Source: Symsagittifera roscoffensis | Lineage: Eukaryota; Xenacoelomorpha; Acoela; Convolutidae | Assembly (NCBI RefSeq): GCF_963678635.1 | Contig: NC_087067.1 | Span: forward strand, 35,231,966 to 35,295,965 | Direction: 5' to 3' | DNA length: 64,000 nt | In this document: piece after piece, positions 44,884 to 55,789 of the stretch | Position numbering within the stretch: position 1 is the first letter of the stretch | Layout of the letters: the number at the start of each line of letters is the position of its first letter | The notes under the pieces: model-generated | The model's database searches: none | Told to the model about the DNA's origin: nothing | The model's input: only the letters and a program-made list of their open reading frames with translations | Made by a program: the position numbers and the translations under genes

Positions 44884-45338
44884 ACCAACTTTGAAAGTGT
44901 TTATTTTGATCAAGGACCAGCTGTTAAGTACAGCCAATGCTAAGCGTATTAGCGCACAAAACTTTATTTTACAAATAGCACTTAAGCTTCAAGGTATCAC
45001 GGATCTGTAGCGTAGAAGTAGGGAAGGAGACCCGCAACAAAATAACGGTTCGAATCTGGTCAGGTTCGGACGTTTTAAATGAATTTTTCGTATACTAATT
45101 TAAATGCGTCCGCTATAAATTTAGGCATGTTAATTGGCAAAATTCTTTTTTTTTCTGACTGCTTCTGCTATTGCGTTAAAATTGGCTTGCGTCACTTCAC
45201 AATTATGTAGACTCATAATTGGCTTGCGTCACCTAAGAAATTTTGTAGACTCAAGTTTTTACCCATTCAGTTTATTCCAGTAGCGTTATTGTTCGTATTT
45301 TTGCTTCTGTGTACAGAGTGCAACTTTGCCTGTGTAAT
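44884..45338 (+). repeat. SINE-like repeat C, copy 3
   Basis: Unit 2 counterpart of the copy at 41938. A box TAGCGTAGAAG (45009-45019), B box GGTTCGAATCT (45048-45058), tail TACAGAGTGCAACTTTGCCT ending GTGTAA (45336). Confidence 0.8.
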
Positions 45339-46261
45339 TTTTTGATTTTGTAGGTTGAATCAATATTGGACGGTGGGCACAATCTAATAGATAAATCCTA
45401 ACTATAACTAAACTGAACAACTTTATAGCTGATATTTTCACCAGACATATTGTTGTGCACATAAAGACTGGAAGTTTCGGCATTTACAACTATATGCTTT
45501 CGTCAATCAATTAGGTGTTCTTGTTAAAATAGTTTTCAATCGTGGTAGTAAGCTAAATATCAAACCTCAAGTTTCAAATTTTTGAAAATGTTTTCGTTGA
45601 ATTGGGAGCTGCAACGATATTCCCTGCTGCGCTAATGATTCGTATTTTTTTTGCGTGTTTGTATTCTTTTAAAGCCAAATCTAAGGTGTTTATCTGAGTA
45701 CTTTTTGTTCAAGGTTAATGTATTCAGTTCTATGTATTTTCACTGACATGAATAATCGCAAACAAGTGTTAAGGAGCAAAATAAAGGCATACTGTTTTCG
45801 GGTATAGTAAATTTCTATAATATCTTTGAAACTTTTCACCAAATGCATCATAAAAGCTCAAGCAATCCGACTTTTAAGTACTCTTTATTTTTGTTTGCTA
45901 ATTGCAGAGCAAATTGCACTGCATTAGCATTTCAAAAAAGCAATCTATCTTGAGGTCCTCTGAAGAAAACGGTTTTTCCTTTGATCCAGGAATTTCACTT
46001 AAGATAAGCTTTTTCAGCTTAACCGTAGTAAGCAGTTAATTTCACAATAATTCAAACTTAGTCAGTTCGTAGAAATTACTGAATCTGTTTTGTTTTGATA
46101 TGAATTTTTTCTCATTTTCTGGTTTTTGTAGGCCTTTTGTGAGTATTTTTAGCTTCGTGAGCTATATATTACCTTAAATTAACTAAAGTGTGTAACGTTT
46201 TATAAACATAAATTGTTCTACACCTAAATAAGTGCGCTCCTAGACTATACAAATGATAACA

Positions 46262-46705
46262 TAAGTGCGCTCTGGGCAATTTGATGTACAATCAGTCCAA
46301 TGTTATTTTGAACAAAATTGCAATTGTCTGCATCTTTCATGTGTTCATCGGTGCATAAAAATATTCTATTCGTTTTCCAAAGCACTTTTTACCTTTGCGA
46401 TAAATTTCGGTGTAACAGCGTTGGAACTAGTTTTTGTTCTCTGCGAAGAGTTCTCAGAAAATATTTATCAGTATAATGTAAAAGTTGGCAGTAAAAGTGG
46501 AGCGCTTTAGTGCGTCGACTTTATTACGCTTCCGATCAGCAAGCGTAATCAAATCGAATTATATATTTTGTTCGTTGCCTAAGTTAATCAACAGAATCAG
46601 CTATTTGTGGATTCATAAGGAATTCAAAATTTAATTCGGTGAAGGATACGCCTGAGAAGGCAAAATTTGCGGGTTCAAGTCTCACCAGGAATTTTTTTTC
46701 AATCG
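46262..46705 (+). repeat. Repeat D, copy 2
   Basis: Unit 2 counterpart of 43261-43690 with a B-box-like GGGTTCAAGTCTCACC at 46671-46686. Confidence 0.6.
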
Positions 46706-47544
46706 AAATAAGGCTTTTTTAAATGTGTCGGCCTAAAGTCTGCTGATGTTCTGTTGGCTTGGTTGACAAATGGTGAAAAATCATAATTTTCAGTGAGGAT
46801 ACGTTTATTGCTTCAATTTACCTTCATTTGTAATAATTACTCCTGACTTCGTATAATTTGATGTTTTGTTTATTTTTTTTCAATTAACCATTTTATTCAA
46901 ACTTAAATGAGTTCGGTTTAAATTTGATCTGCTTAGTCACCCAATTTGGTGTCGTTTTGATAAAAAATGAGATAAATGCGTCGCTGAGGATCGATCAAAA
47001 TGCTTAGTGTTAAAATTGAGTTTTTAGGAATAGGATTTTTTAGTTGTTTATGAAAATTTTTCTAACCAAATTATTGGCTCTTCTCTTTTTTTATCTGCTA
47101 GTAGCTTGCAATGCCATTTTTGTGGTATTGGAAGTGGTACCAAGTTAGTTCTGCGGCACTTGAGCATGTTTAATTATAGAAATTAGGTGAAACCATATTT
47201 TTTGAGAGTTTTTCGTTTGTTGCAGAGGTTTCTATATATTCATATAAAAGTTTTAGGAAAGTTTTTGGTACAAGGGACAAAATCAATGTATTGTGAAATT
47301 TTTGTTAAGCTTTTTATAGAAATAAAAATTACAAGGGATTGTAAGGGAAGGAATAATCAACAAGATGCAGGGTATTTTTTTAATTTATCCATTACGACTT
47401 GTTGATTTTGTTTAAACGGTAAAATCACCACAGAGTGTCCTTTTTTGATAGTTTTTGTTTTGACGGTTTTTTTTTCAGTTTTAATTCGGGTCTTAGTGGC
47501 TTTCTTTCATGGCTGCTTAATATAAATGCAAGCTCATTCAACCA

Positions 47545-47932
47545 TATAGTGCATTTGGATTAGAGGTAACACATCTGTTTCAAACAGCTAAGTCTTGTAG
47601 TTTAATTTCGGCCGAGGCCTGTTTGTTTTTGCAAAACTCAAATTTTGTAATTTTTGGACTATTGTCCGCCTTTAGTTTGTCGGTATAATTCCTATAACTC
47701 AATTTTTTTCGAAGTTTCAAACTGAAAGTTGCGGCAATTACAGATTTTTGTCTGCTTCTGCTTTTATGCCGGCTTAGTTCCCGCAGAAATGATTTTTTGA
47801 AATTTTGGCTGATTTCTAGCAATCCAAAAGCCCCTTGTTAAGTTCTTAATGCTTCAGATATTTTGTTCCAGACCATTGTAATTCATTTCTGTATTGCAGG
47901 TGGTGCAAATCTCAGCTTCGCTTCTGTGTATG
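47545..47932 (+). repeat. SINE-like copy with shared tail
   Basis: A weak tRNA-like start (TGGATTAGAGG near 47556, TGTTTCAAACA near 47576) and a clear shared tail GGTGGTGCAAATCTCAGCTT then CGCTTCTGTGTA ending 47931. Confidence 0.5.
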
Positions 47933-48539
47933 AAATGATTTGAACTTATGCCAGAGCTATTGAAATTTATAATGAATAAATTCTTATACAATGATAGATA
48001 AATAGATAAATTGCTCTTGAAAAAAAAGCTTGGAGCGACTTTTTTGAATCAATTTTTTTTAAAAAGTAGTATAGATTTTATTTCCTTGCATTTATTGACT
48101 TTTTCCAACTCCGTTGGCCATTTTTTGGAACTTTTAAACTTTTAGTCCTTTTACGTCCAGGTAAAACTGATTGTGTTTTTAGATCGACAATTTTTTTTTT
48201 CAAATTAATCAAATCCATGCCAGTTTTTGCATAATTCTGCAGTGCTGTCAACTTTTTTCCCTCACATGTTTTTCATCTGGTCAGAACATTCATTTTTCGA
48301 AAAAAAGTGAAAAAAATCGTAATTTGTTGTTCTCATCTAATTTAATTTTTTTTTCTGAGTTTCTCTTCCGTTTTCCGGTCGATTTTGTTTCGAAACGATT
48401 GTTTATTTTTTTAGATTTGAAACGCACGTTTTGAATTCAATAATCGGAGTTTTCTAGGATGAAATATGTTTTCTGAGCTAACAAGCGTCGGCTCCTAAAT
48501 TGAGTCAAAATGATTGGAAATCCTGATTATGTTTCTAAT

Positions 48540-48555
48540 GAGAGAGAGAGAGAGA
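48540..48555. repeat. (GA)n microsatellite
   Basis: Eight uninterrupted GA units. Confidence 0.9.
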
Positions 48556-49329
48556 ATAAAAAATAGAGTTTTGGACTTCTCCTAGTGCATGTCTTTGGAG
48601 AAATTCAGTGAACTGCAATCAGTTTTAAAACGTCACTTGAAGTCAGGCTGAAAAAATAGGTAGTTTGATTGTTTGATTGTTTTTTTTTGCAAATGCCTAC
48701 TAAATTGCAAAACACGAATTCTTCCAAATTCTTATTTTTTACTGTCAATTTTCTGTTAGCAAGTGTTGTAAAATTCCATTTCGCCTCTGTTAAAAACATT
48801 TTCTGAAAACCAATGGTTAAAATGAACCCAAAGCTAATCGGCTTAGTTGAATTACTTAATGTTGGGATGTCCAAATGTCCAATCTTGTACTCTGAGATTT
48901 TTTTTGGAAATTTTTTTATTCCAAGGAATGTTTTCAGTTACATGCAAATTTCCTTTATGTCGTTCTTAGATTTATTCGTCGTTTTGCTGTTTTTTCAATT
49001 TTTCCTTTTTTTTCAAAATTTGTTTAAGTATTTTCATTAAAGTAGTGATTGCATTTCCTACTTCAATTGATTATTTGCGATGGTAGTCTTAATCTAATTA
49101 AAGACTTCTGAACACCAATAATCCAAAACATTTTAGATTTTTTTCTAAAATGTATTAATTATCCTTTATACGCTTGCAAGATTTTTGCATTCACCATGTA
49201 TTTCTTTACTTAGGCTGTGTTTATTGAGCATTAGGCTGAAAACTTTATGTTTGTCGATGATAAATGGTTCTTAATTTCTCTACAAATTTAAGTTTTGTAA
49301 GAGAAAAGTAGTGGTCTTTTAATCTGTAA

Positions 49330-49403
49330 ATGTCTCGTGGTGATCTCGGAAAATCTCGGAGATTTCGGAAAATTGTCTCGCGGAGATCTCGGAAAATCCA
49401 CAC
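49330..49403. repeat. Cluster of ATCTCGGAAAAT repeats with a palindrome
   Basis: ATCTCGGAAAAT occurs at about 49343 and 49388, with TTTCGGAAAATTG between them. AAATCTCGGAGATTT (about 49351-49365) is a perfect 15-base palindrome around a central G. Confidence 0.75.
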
Positions 49404-50884
49404 GGTTAGTCTGACATTCTTAGTTCTTCTAATTTTTATCCAAGGGCTCATTTTGTAAAATTACTGCTTTCGTAATAGCAATTATTTTTTTTTGCAAACT
49501 GATTGACTACTTGAATAGTCGTCATAAATTGATTAGAACGACGCTTTTTCTGTTATAATTTGAAACTACAGAGAATGGTAACCTTTTAAAATCAGCCCTG
49601 TTAATCCGCAAATCTAGTGACTGTCAACTATGAGTTAGCATTGTTTCGATATACTGAGGCCAATTGAAATCCTTCGTTGGTTTAAAAAAACAAGCCCTAA
49701 GAACACAAAAGACGTTTTCAGCGATGAGTTATGATTATGGCCAAAAAGTTCGGTACGGGCGATGGTTTTTTGCTGATTTAGGAGTGACCAAATCATAGCG
49801 AGGCTCAACCTTCGCCTTACCTTGTTGTAAGCATTTATGTTACCTTTGCTTCACCAAAAATTGAGCTCTTACAGATTAGAAATGTACTTTATACTTTATT
49901 TTTCATGTGATTATATCAAAAGTTGTGTTACTGAAGCTTTTGAATGACTTTTCTGGAGTTTAGGTTCTGATTTTGCTTGAAAACATAACTGAGAAAACCC
50001 AGAGACATCGCATATTCGGCGATGCAAGTTTCTATGATTCGTACATATATCAATCTGCGATCAAAAAAATTTTCTCTTGGGATAATATAAAACAGCGATG
50101 CTTTTTGGAGACTTCAAACCTGATAGTTTATTTTGATTTTTGCTTAAGGCTTGCAATGTGTTTTTGAATTTTTCTGGTGGTCATGATTAAATTTTTCAAA
50201 TTTTTCTTTGCAGCTATTTAGCGTTACCCAATCGTTTCATAACTTTTTTCAGATTACATTTAGATTATCGTGAATCAATCACTGAATTGTTTTGCACTCA
50301 AACATTCTGGTCAGCAGATCTATTGAGAGAATGTCTGCATTTAGCTTTGTTGATTTAAAACTTATGTGTAATGATGGATGTATACTTAACTTTTTTTTCT
50401 TAGTATTGTCATATTGAGACGTTTAAAAGCCGATAAATCATTTTCGTTTGTGTAATTGCTAAAGCGTGTGAAACTTGAAAACTTTGAATTTTGAATTTTT
50501 GTGGCTCAACGGGCGTCAACAGATCAATTTTTTTGGCGTCCACGGGCGTCTACCTTATTTGTGTCGGCTTAGCAACCAGCTCATGAACTTTATTTCAACG
50601 CTTACTTATTACTGACAGTTGTCTTTATCGACACTTGTTTCCTCAAAACTGATTTTTTACAAATCACACGAAAATTTGAGAAGATCAAACTTTCAAACAT
50701 CTTTTGATTATTTTGTTTGTCTTTTTTGTCGGCTAGCTTTCATGATCTTTTCGTGATGTTGCTTTTTTGTAATAATAAGTCTCAAAAAGAACTTCGCTTT
50801 ATGTTTTTCAATTTATTACATGCCAAGGCTCTTTTTCACTTTCTCCCTACTTTTCAAAATGTTTGTGTTACGTATTCCGGGTTG

Positions 50885-51000
50885 ACCTCCATACACCGAA
50901 AAAGCTTATATTACATTTCCATACACCGAAAATGCTTATCATACAATTCCATACATCAAATGTATGGAAAAATGCTGATCGTACAGTTTTCATACATTTT
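50885..51000 (+). repeat. ~30-bp tandem repeat with self-complementary core
   Basis: CCATACACCGAAAAAGCTTA, CCATACACCGAAAATGCTTA and CCATACATCAAATGTATGGA follow one another, each preceded by ATT. The third contains CCATACAT...ATGTATGG, an inverted repeat. Related AAAATGCTTGTCT copies occur at 51677-51730. Confidence 0.75.
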
Positions 51001-51794
51001 CAAAAATTCATTGAAAAAAGATTCGAACTACTTTCTGCGGCTATTTGAACCAACTAAAACAGTCTACCGATGAAACAAAACCAAGTTTCTTTTTTGGAAA
51101 AAAAGGGTTATCATTCAATTTCCATATATGAAATGTGTATTACTAGCAATTTTTTGATGGCGACAAGTAAAATTGAATTTGACCACAATTTTTTTTGTTT
51201 TTTTTTCAACCGCATATCGAATTTTACACTCAAACAAACATTTTTCAAAAAAAATTTGCGTGCAAAATTTTATTTTTTGTCTGCATAACGTAGTCCTGGA
51301 TACTCAAGAATTGGATTTTTTCCCGTTTCTCTGGATAACTTTTTTCAAACAGGCTAAAAACTCCTATTTTTTTTGTATGGCATGTTTATAAATGGCATCT
51401 GATAATTTGAAAAATCTAATTTTAAAAATAATTATCCTTGAAAATTTTAGACAATATTTAAAATATTTGATGCTTTTACTATATCATTTGTGAGAAGAAC
51501 TCTTACACAATTCAGGCCGTTTCCAATGCATTGTAAATGCCAGACGATCAACCCTTTGGTGACTCTAGTTTTGAGTAAACTATGGGTTTAGTCACTTGTG
51601 TTCGGTCACGAACACATCCCAAAAACTTTGAGGAATAATTTTTTTTTTCAAAATAAAAAACAATTTTTTGTCTTATGAAAAAATGCTTGTCTACAATTTC
51701 CATATGAAAAATGCTTGTCTTACAGTTTTCTTTACACTTTCTGTATATGTGGAATTGTACAATATTGTGTAAGAAGCGTTTTTGGTCAACCCGG

Positions 51795-51966
51795 ATTATT
51801 ACGGCTAAATGCGTGATGTTACCATGTCAAGTATGAAACAAAATGGAACAAAAATATGTTCACAGTTGTCAGTTTTCTCACCATACCAATTTTCATTGCT
51901 TTATGACTACGTTAAAAAAAATTTTTTAAATTTTACTTTGAAAAATGAAAATTAGAAAAGAGCTCA
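51795..51966. mobile_element. Second copy of the 218-bp MITE, left end missing
   Basis: ATTATTACGGCTAAATGCGT, GTTCACAGTTGTC and TTTTCATTGCTTTATGAC match the interior of the element at 18008-18225. The right end AGAAAAGAGCTC retains only part of the terminal repeat. Repeat A copy 4 follows directly. Confidence 0.75.
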
Positions 51967-52305
51967 TGCAAAGTTAGTGTTGATGCTTTCAGGTTTCCAA
52001 AATTTTTACTTGCAAAATTGTGTTTGTTTGTACATGATGCCACTTTTGCTGCATCGCATTGAGAATTCATTAGCATATGTAGCTGCTTTATTTGCGACTA
52101 GTGATTAACGATTGTTGCGGTTTCGTTGTCGAGAGGGCACAGCATGAGACTCCACATCTCAAAGTCCAAAGATCGGTGCCAATACATAGCAAAGTTTTAG
52201 TACTATGAAGTTTATTTTATACTTTTTCTTATTTTACTTCAAAAGCTGCTTTTTTGTAGTGTTATTGCTAGTGTTTGCGAACCACAGCTTTGCCTCTGTG
52301 TATAA
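51967..52305 (+). repeat. SINE-like repeat A, copy 4
   Basis: TTAGCATATGTAGCTGCTTT, a tRNA-like head with A box TGTCGAGAGGG (52127-52137) and a degenerate B box (GATCGGTGCC, 52171-52180). The best-preserved shared tail follows: GTGTTTGCGAACCACAGCTT then TGCCTCTGTGTA (to 52302). Confidence 0.75.
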
Positions 52306-52844
52306 AACAAGAGAGAAAAGCAAAACTACAACAGCAGGCGTTCATGTATTCTCAAATTTTTCTGCTGCATTTGTGCTTTTTTTAAATATCAGCTTGAGCA
52401 TGCTTTATCAAGCTTTTTTTAAATTTTTAAGTTTTTACTCCACCTGTTCAATTGTCTCCCCGCATTGCAGTTCGATGAATAAATATCGATTATATTTGAG
52501 TTTCAGTGTCAGTGTCCACAAAAAAGAAAAAAAAATAGAATATAATCAAATAACAACGGATTATAATACTACTAGTTTTCGAGGAAACAAAAACCATTCT
52601 TAATCCATTATAATCATTTTTTTTCAGTTTTGAAGACTTTGTCAATAAAATTCAATTATAATTGATTTTTAATTTTCTCATTTTTTGAGATTCAATTTCC
52701 AATGCACATAAAGTCTTTTCTACGTTTTAAACTAAAGTTGGTTATTTTTGATTATTTAGAAAATTTGATAATTCTGTTTGTTTTTTATGTTACTCAATAG
52801 CTGAATTTTGTTCCTTTAAACAATTGCCCGCTACTATTCCCTCC

Positions 52845-53200
52845 AATGTTTGCCCCTTTGTACCCTTACACCTGCCATCCCCCACCTGAATCAATCCTAA
52901 CCCTGCACCCACCTGAACCAACCTCCCCTCCACCAAATGAATCGCTTCTGAACCAAACCCCCTACACCTTACCTGAACCGGATCAGAGGGTGGGAGGGGG
53001 GTCCAAGTGGATGGGGGGTTGTTAGTTCAGGTGCGGGGGTCGGGTGATTCAGGTGGGGCGGGATGGTTCAGCGTGGGGGGGGACCCAGAAGGCCATGTGG
53101 GGGGGGGGGGGGTTCAATTGTGGGGGGAGGGGCAAAGAGGCAAACGTTGGAATGGGGGTTGTAAGGGAGCAAAGGGCCAAATGTTAGGGGGTAGAGGTCA
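52845..53200. repeat. Inverted minisatellite: C-rich arm then G-rich arm
   Basis: About 52850-52978 is almost free of G and repeats CACCTGAA[T/C]CAA-type units. About 52985-53200 is the complementary G-rich form, with TTCAGGTGCGGGGG and a run of 16 G with one start at 53099. Outer blocks also match in inverse (AATGTTTGCCCCTTTG on the left against complements of CAAAGAGGCAAACGTT and CAAAGGGCCAAATGTT on the right). The G-rich strand has several four-tract G-quadruplex patterns, for example at 52988-53020. Confidence 0.85.
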
Positions 53201-54650
53201 ACAAAGTCTTTTTGCAATTTGAGTTTAGGTATAGAAAAGGAGTAGGGCGTACACTCACTTTGCAAAGATTTTGCATTACTCATTTGTTAAATGCAAAAAT
53301 TCTTGCAAAATTTTGCACTACGTGAAACGAAAATAAAGTGGAAAAAAGTCCATTTTATTATGATTTTGTACTTGTTTTATAATCCATTATAATGGATTTC
53401 AAATGAATTATAATGTATTCTGCTTTTGCCAGAAAAAAATGAATTTAAATCCATTTTTTGTCCAATTTTGTTGTCTAGGCCTAATATGGGAATCGATTAA
53501 TATTGACAATGTTTTAGACTACAAAAATGCATTATATTCAATTTTTGTTCACTTTTCTTAGATGCGGGTCACCATGAATGCGATGTCAACTAAATGCGTA
53601 TTATTTTTATCAAAAGGTTGATTTACTTTTTAATTAATTAAATTCAGCAGAGCAAGATTATTCTATAAAAACTACAGCTGAGGTTCGTTTATATGCTGAA
53701 AAACTGAGGTTCGTTTATAGTCTAATTTTAATACACATTCATTGAACTCAAAAGCTATCAACGTTTTGATCTGGTGTTTTTTTGTAAGCATATCTTACTC
53801 AACAAAGCAGTATAAATTACAAAAAGCATTGGTGCCCTCAAAAGAAACATATATCAAACTATTCAGTGGTTATTCATTACATGAGGGCTTTCATGATAAA
53901 ATCCAGCCTCAACTATGAGCATAGAAACATGAAAAGGGGGCGAAAAGTACAATTCTCTGATATCTCCATCTTGAACACTAAACAGACCTTAAATGCTGAA
54001 AAGTTATACACCACCGGCACATTTTTAGAAAAAGTTTCCTGAGTAGCACTTTTGGGTTTTTTTTCTTACACCTGACGGAGCAGATGTTTTGTACTGTAAG
54101 ACTACTTTTTCCAATGAACATTTTCCCCACAATATCAGCTACACATATGAGTGTTCCTCATTGTAAAATATCATTTAGCTTGAAGAGTCCCCTGATTGAG
54201 GCTGTAACGGTCGGGCGTTCAGTCCGTCCTTAACTTTTTTGTTTTTTATATCTTTCAGTTTTTTTTGTTTGCATGCCTAATTTGTCGGCTTAGCGTCGGC
54301 AGTGCAAGCATTAAAACATATATTTTCTTAAATTTTGAAAGCTATTTTTCACTGTTCACAATGAGGTACCGCAATTCACATACAAGAACTCATGCAGTTT
54401 TTATGAAAAGTTTCTTTTTGAATGTCAATTTTTTTTTGCAACAAATAATTTCTAAATTAAACTTGAATCATATTTTTTGTATGATTTAAGCTTTAATCAA
54501 ATAAATCATATTTTTTTAGAGTGGCTTACATGATGCGCCAAAATATACTAACTTTATACAAAAATGTATACAAACTAGCTTGGCGCCATTGTATACAAAA
54601 GTATTTCAGTTTTAAATAAAATTGCTTCCTTTTCGCGTCCCAATACTATA
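53201..54650. other. Gene-free stretch
   Basis: AT-rich. A TTATAAT-type repeat (TAATCCATTATAATGGATTT palindrome at about 53381-53400) and a duplicated CTGAGGTTCGTTTATA near 53680-53720 are visible. A weak B-box-like GGCGTTCAGTCC lies near 54213. No coding signal. Confidence 0.45.
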
Positions 54651-54653
54651 TCA

Positions 54654-54800
54654 GATCACCAGTGAAACTAAGCGCGTGGTGGGCCTGAAATCGAAGCTTA
54701 TCAGTGAATCTGTGCGCATCTCCAGTGAAACTGAGCGCGTGGGGGTCCTGAAAACCAAGCTGACCAGTGAATCTGTGCTCGTGGGGACCTGAAAAGAACT
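54654..54800 (+). repeat. 5' subrepeats of the downstream LINE
   Basis: AGTGAAACT[A/G]AGCGCGTGG followed by CCTGAAA and AAGCT occurs at 54661 and 54725, a 64-bp period, with AGTGAATCTGTGC between and after. GC-richer than the flanks and directly upstream of ORF1, so probably a repeated 5' UTR/promoter. Confidence 0.7.
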
Positions 54801-54816
54801 TTACCCAGTAGTGGAT

Positions 54817-55525
54817 TTTTGAAGAACACTCCAACTGATTCCTATTGGTGGACACTTGGGCTGGATTGAAGGCAGAAATGAATGCGAATTTAATTGTCAT
54901 TCATGTGACATTTGCGGAATCTGGTTTGACGATGACTGTAACAAATTGCCTAAGGAAGTCCTCCAAAAATTAGGCAAAGTAAAAGGTTTATTCTGGAAAT
55001 GCGAGGAGTGTTTAGACATAAAAGTAAAAAATTCTAAACTGAAACAATCTTTTGAGAAAATCACAAACGAAATCCAAAAGGTAACCTTAGCGATACAAAA
55101 CAATTTAGCCTATGTAAAATTATCAATACAACAGAATAGCGACCAAATATTGATAATTAAGAAAGAAACTTCAGATATAAAAGACCTTACTTCTTTGAAG
55201 CAGTCCATTAGAACGGGCAACGATTTTTCGTCAATTGAGAGAGATATTAGCGTTTTGCGCAAAAATACAACAAAACAGAGCAGTTTATCTACAACAATCA
55301 TTAATGCTACCACCCAAACCAAGCTAAAACAGACTCTCGGCTTATTGGAGAGAAACTAGTGATATATGGATTAGCAGAAAATATACAAGACGATAAAAAT
55401 GTACAAATGGAAAGGGACAGAAATAGTTTGCTGAAATGTTCAGAACTTAAAGAAATGACTGTGAGCGACTGTTTTAGATGTGGTAAAGAACAACCATACA
55501 AATCAAGACCTCTTGTCTTTTAGAT
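54817..55525 (+). pseudogene. LINE ORF1: PHD-type finger, coiled coil, RRM-like end
   Basis: The frame 54856-55359 reads C-H-S-C, then W-F-D-D-D-C-N-K-L and L-F-W-K-C-E-E-C-L, the second half of a PHD-type zinc finger. A long charged helix (about 55020-55250) follows, rich in Lys, Gln and Ser. After a frameshift near 55358 the next frame gives V-I-Y-G-L-A-E and later K-S-R-P-L-V-F (55360-55523), as in ORF1 RRM-like domains of CR1/Jockey-type LINEs. The first Cys pair is lost to a stop near 54840. Confidence 0.7.
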
Positions 55526-55789
55526 TCCCTCTTCTTGGCATCATAAAATTATTTTTCTGTCATTGAGAAAACTAAAGAAATCAAATGTGAATATCAAGGA
55601 AATTATGAAAGGAAAATTCTGAAATACAGATATGATTTGAGTTCTTTGATGCAAAAAGAAAAATCAGAATTCAAAATAAAGTCTGAGAGCCTTGTTTTTG
55701 GCACTTACACAATTGACTGTAACAAAGAGGTTCAATCTGAGTGTGATCGAACTCTTGGTAAAGGGAACTCCTCCTCTTGACTACTAAAT

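Larger units (their letters stand above)
44411..47435 (+). repeat. Segmental tandem duplication, unit 2, with internal deletion
   Basis: Colinear with unit 1 except that the segment matching 39945-41504 is absent: GATGTTA is followed directly by GAATGGGTTGTGGGAAGG. Elements shared include repeat C (44884-45338), repeat D (46262-46705) and the 3' part ending CACCACAGAG at 47435, after which similarity stops. Divergence between units is moderate with small indels throughout. Confidence 0.88.
47936..51790. other. Gene-free repeat-rich stretch
   Basis: No gene found. Visible items are a (GA)8 microsatellite at 48540-48555, an isolated shared tail at 48758-48792 (AAGTGTTGTAAAATTCCATT then TCGCCTCTGTTA), short palindromes at 49345-49400, and a short tandem repeat at 50885-51000. 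Confidence 0.5.

Noticed and set aside
41735-44937. Paired minus-strand frames (83 and 62 codons) identical in part
   Set aside because: Explained by the segmental duplication; no protein motif and many A-runs.
53007-53283. Gly/Pro-rich frames on both strands
   Set aside because: Produced by the low-complexity G-rich minisatellite.
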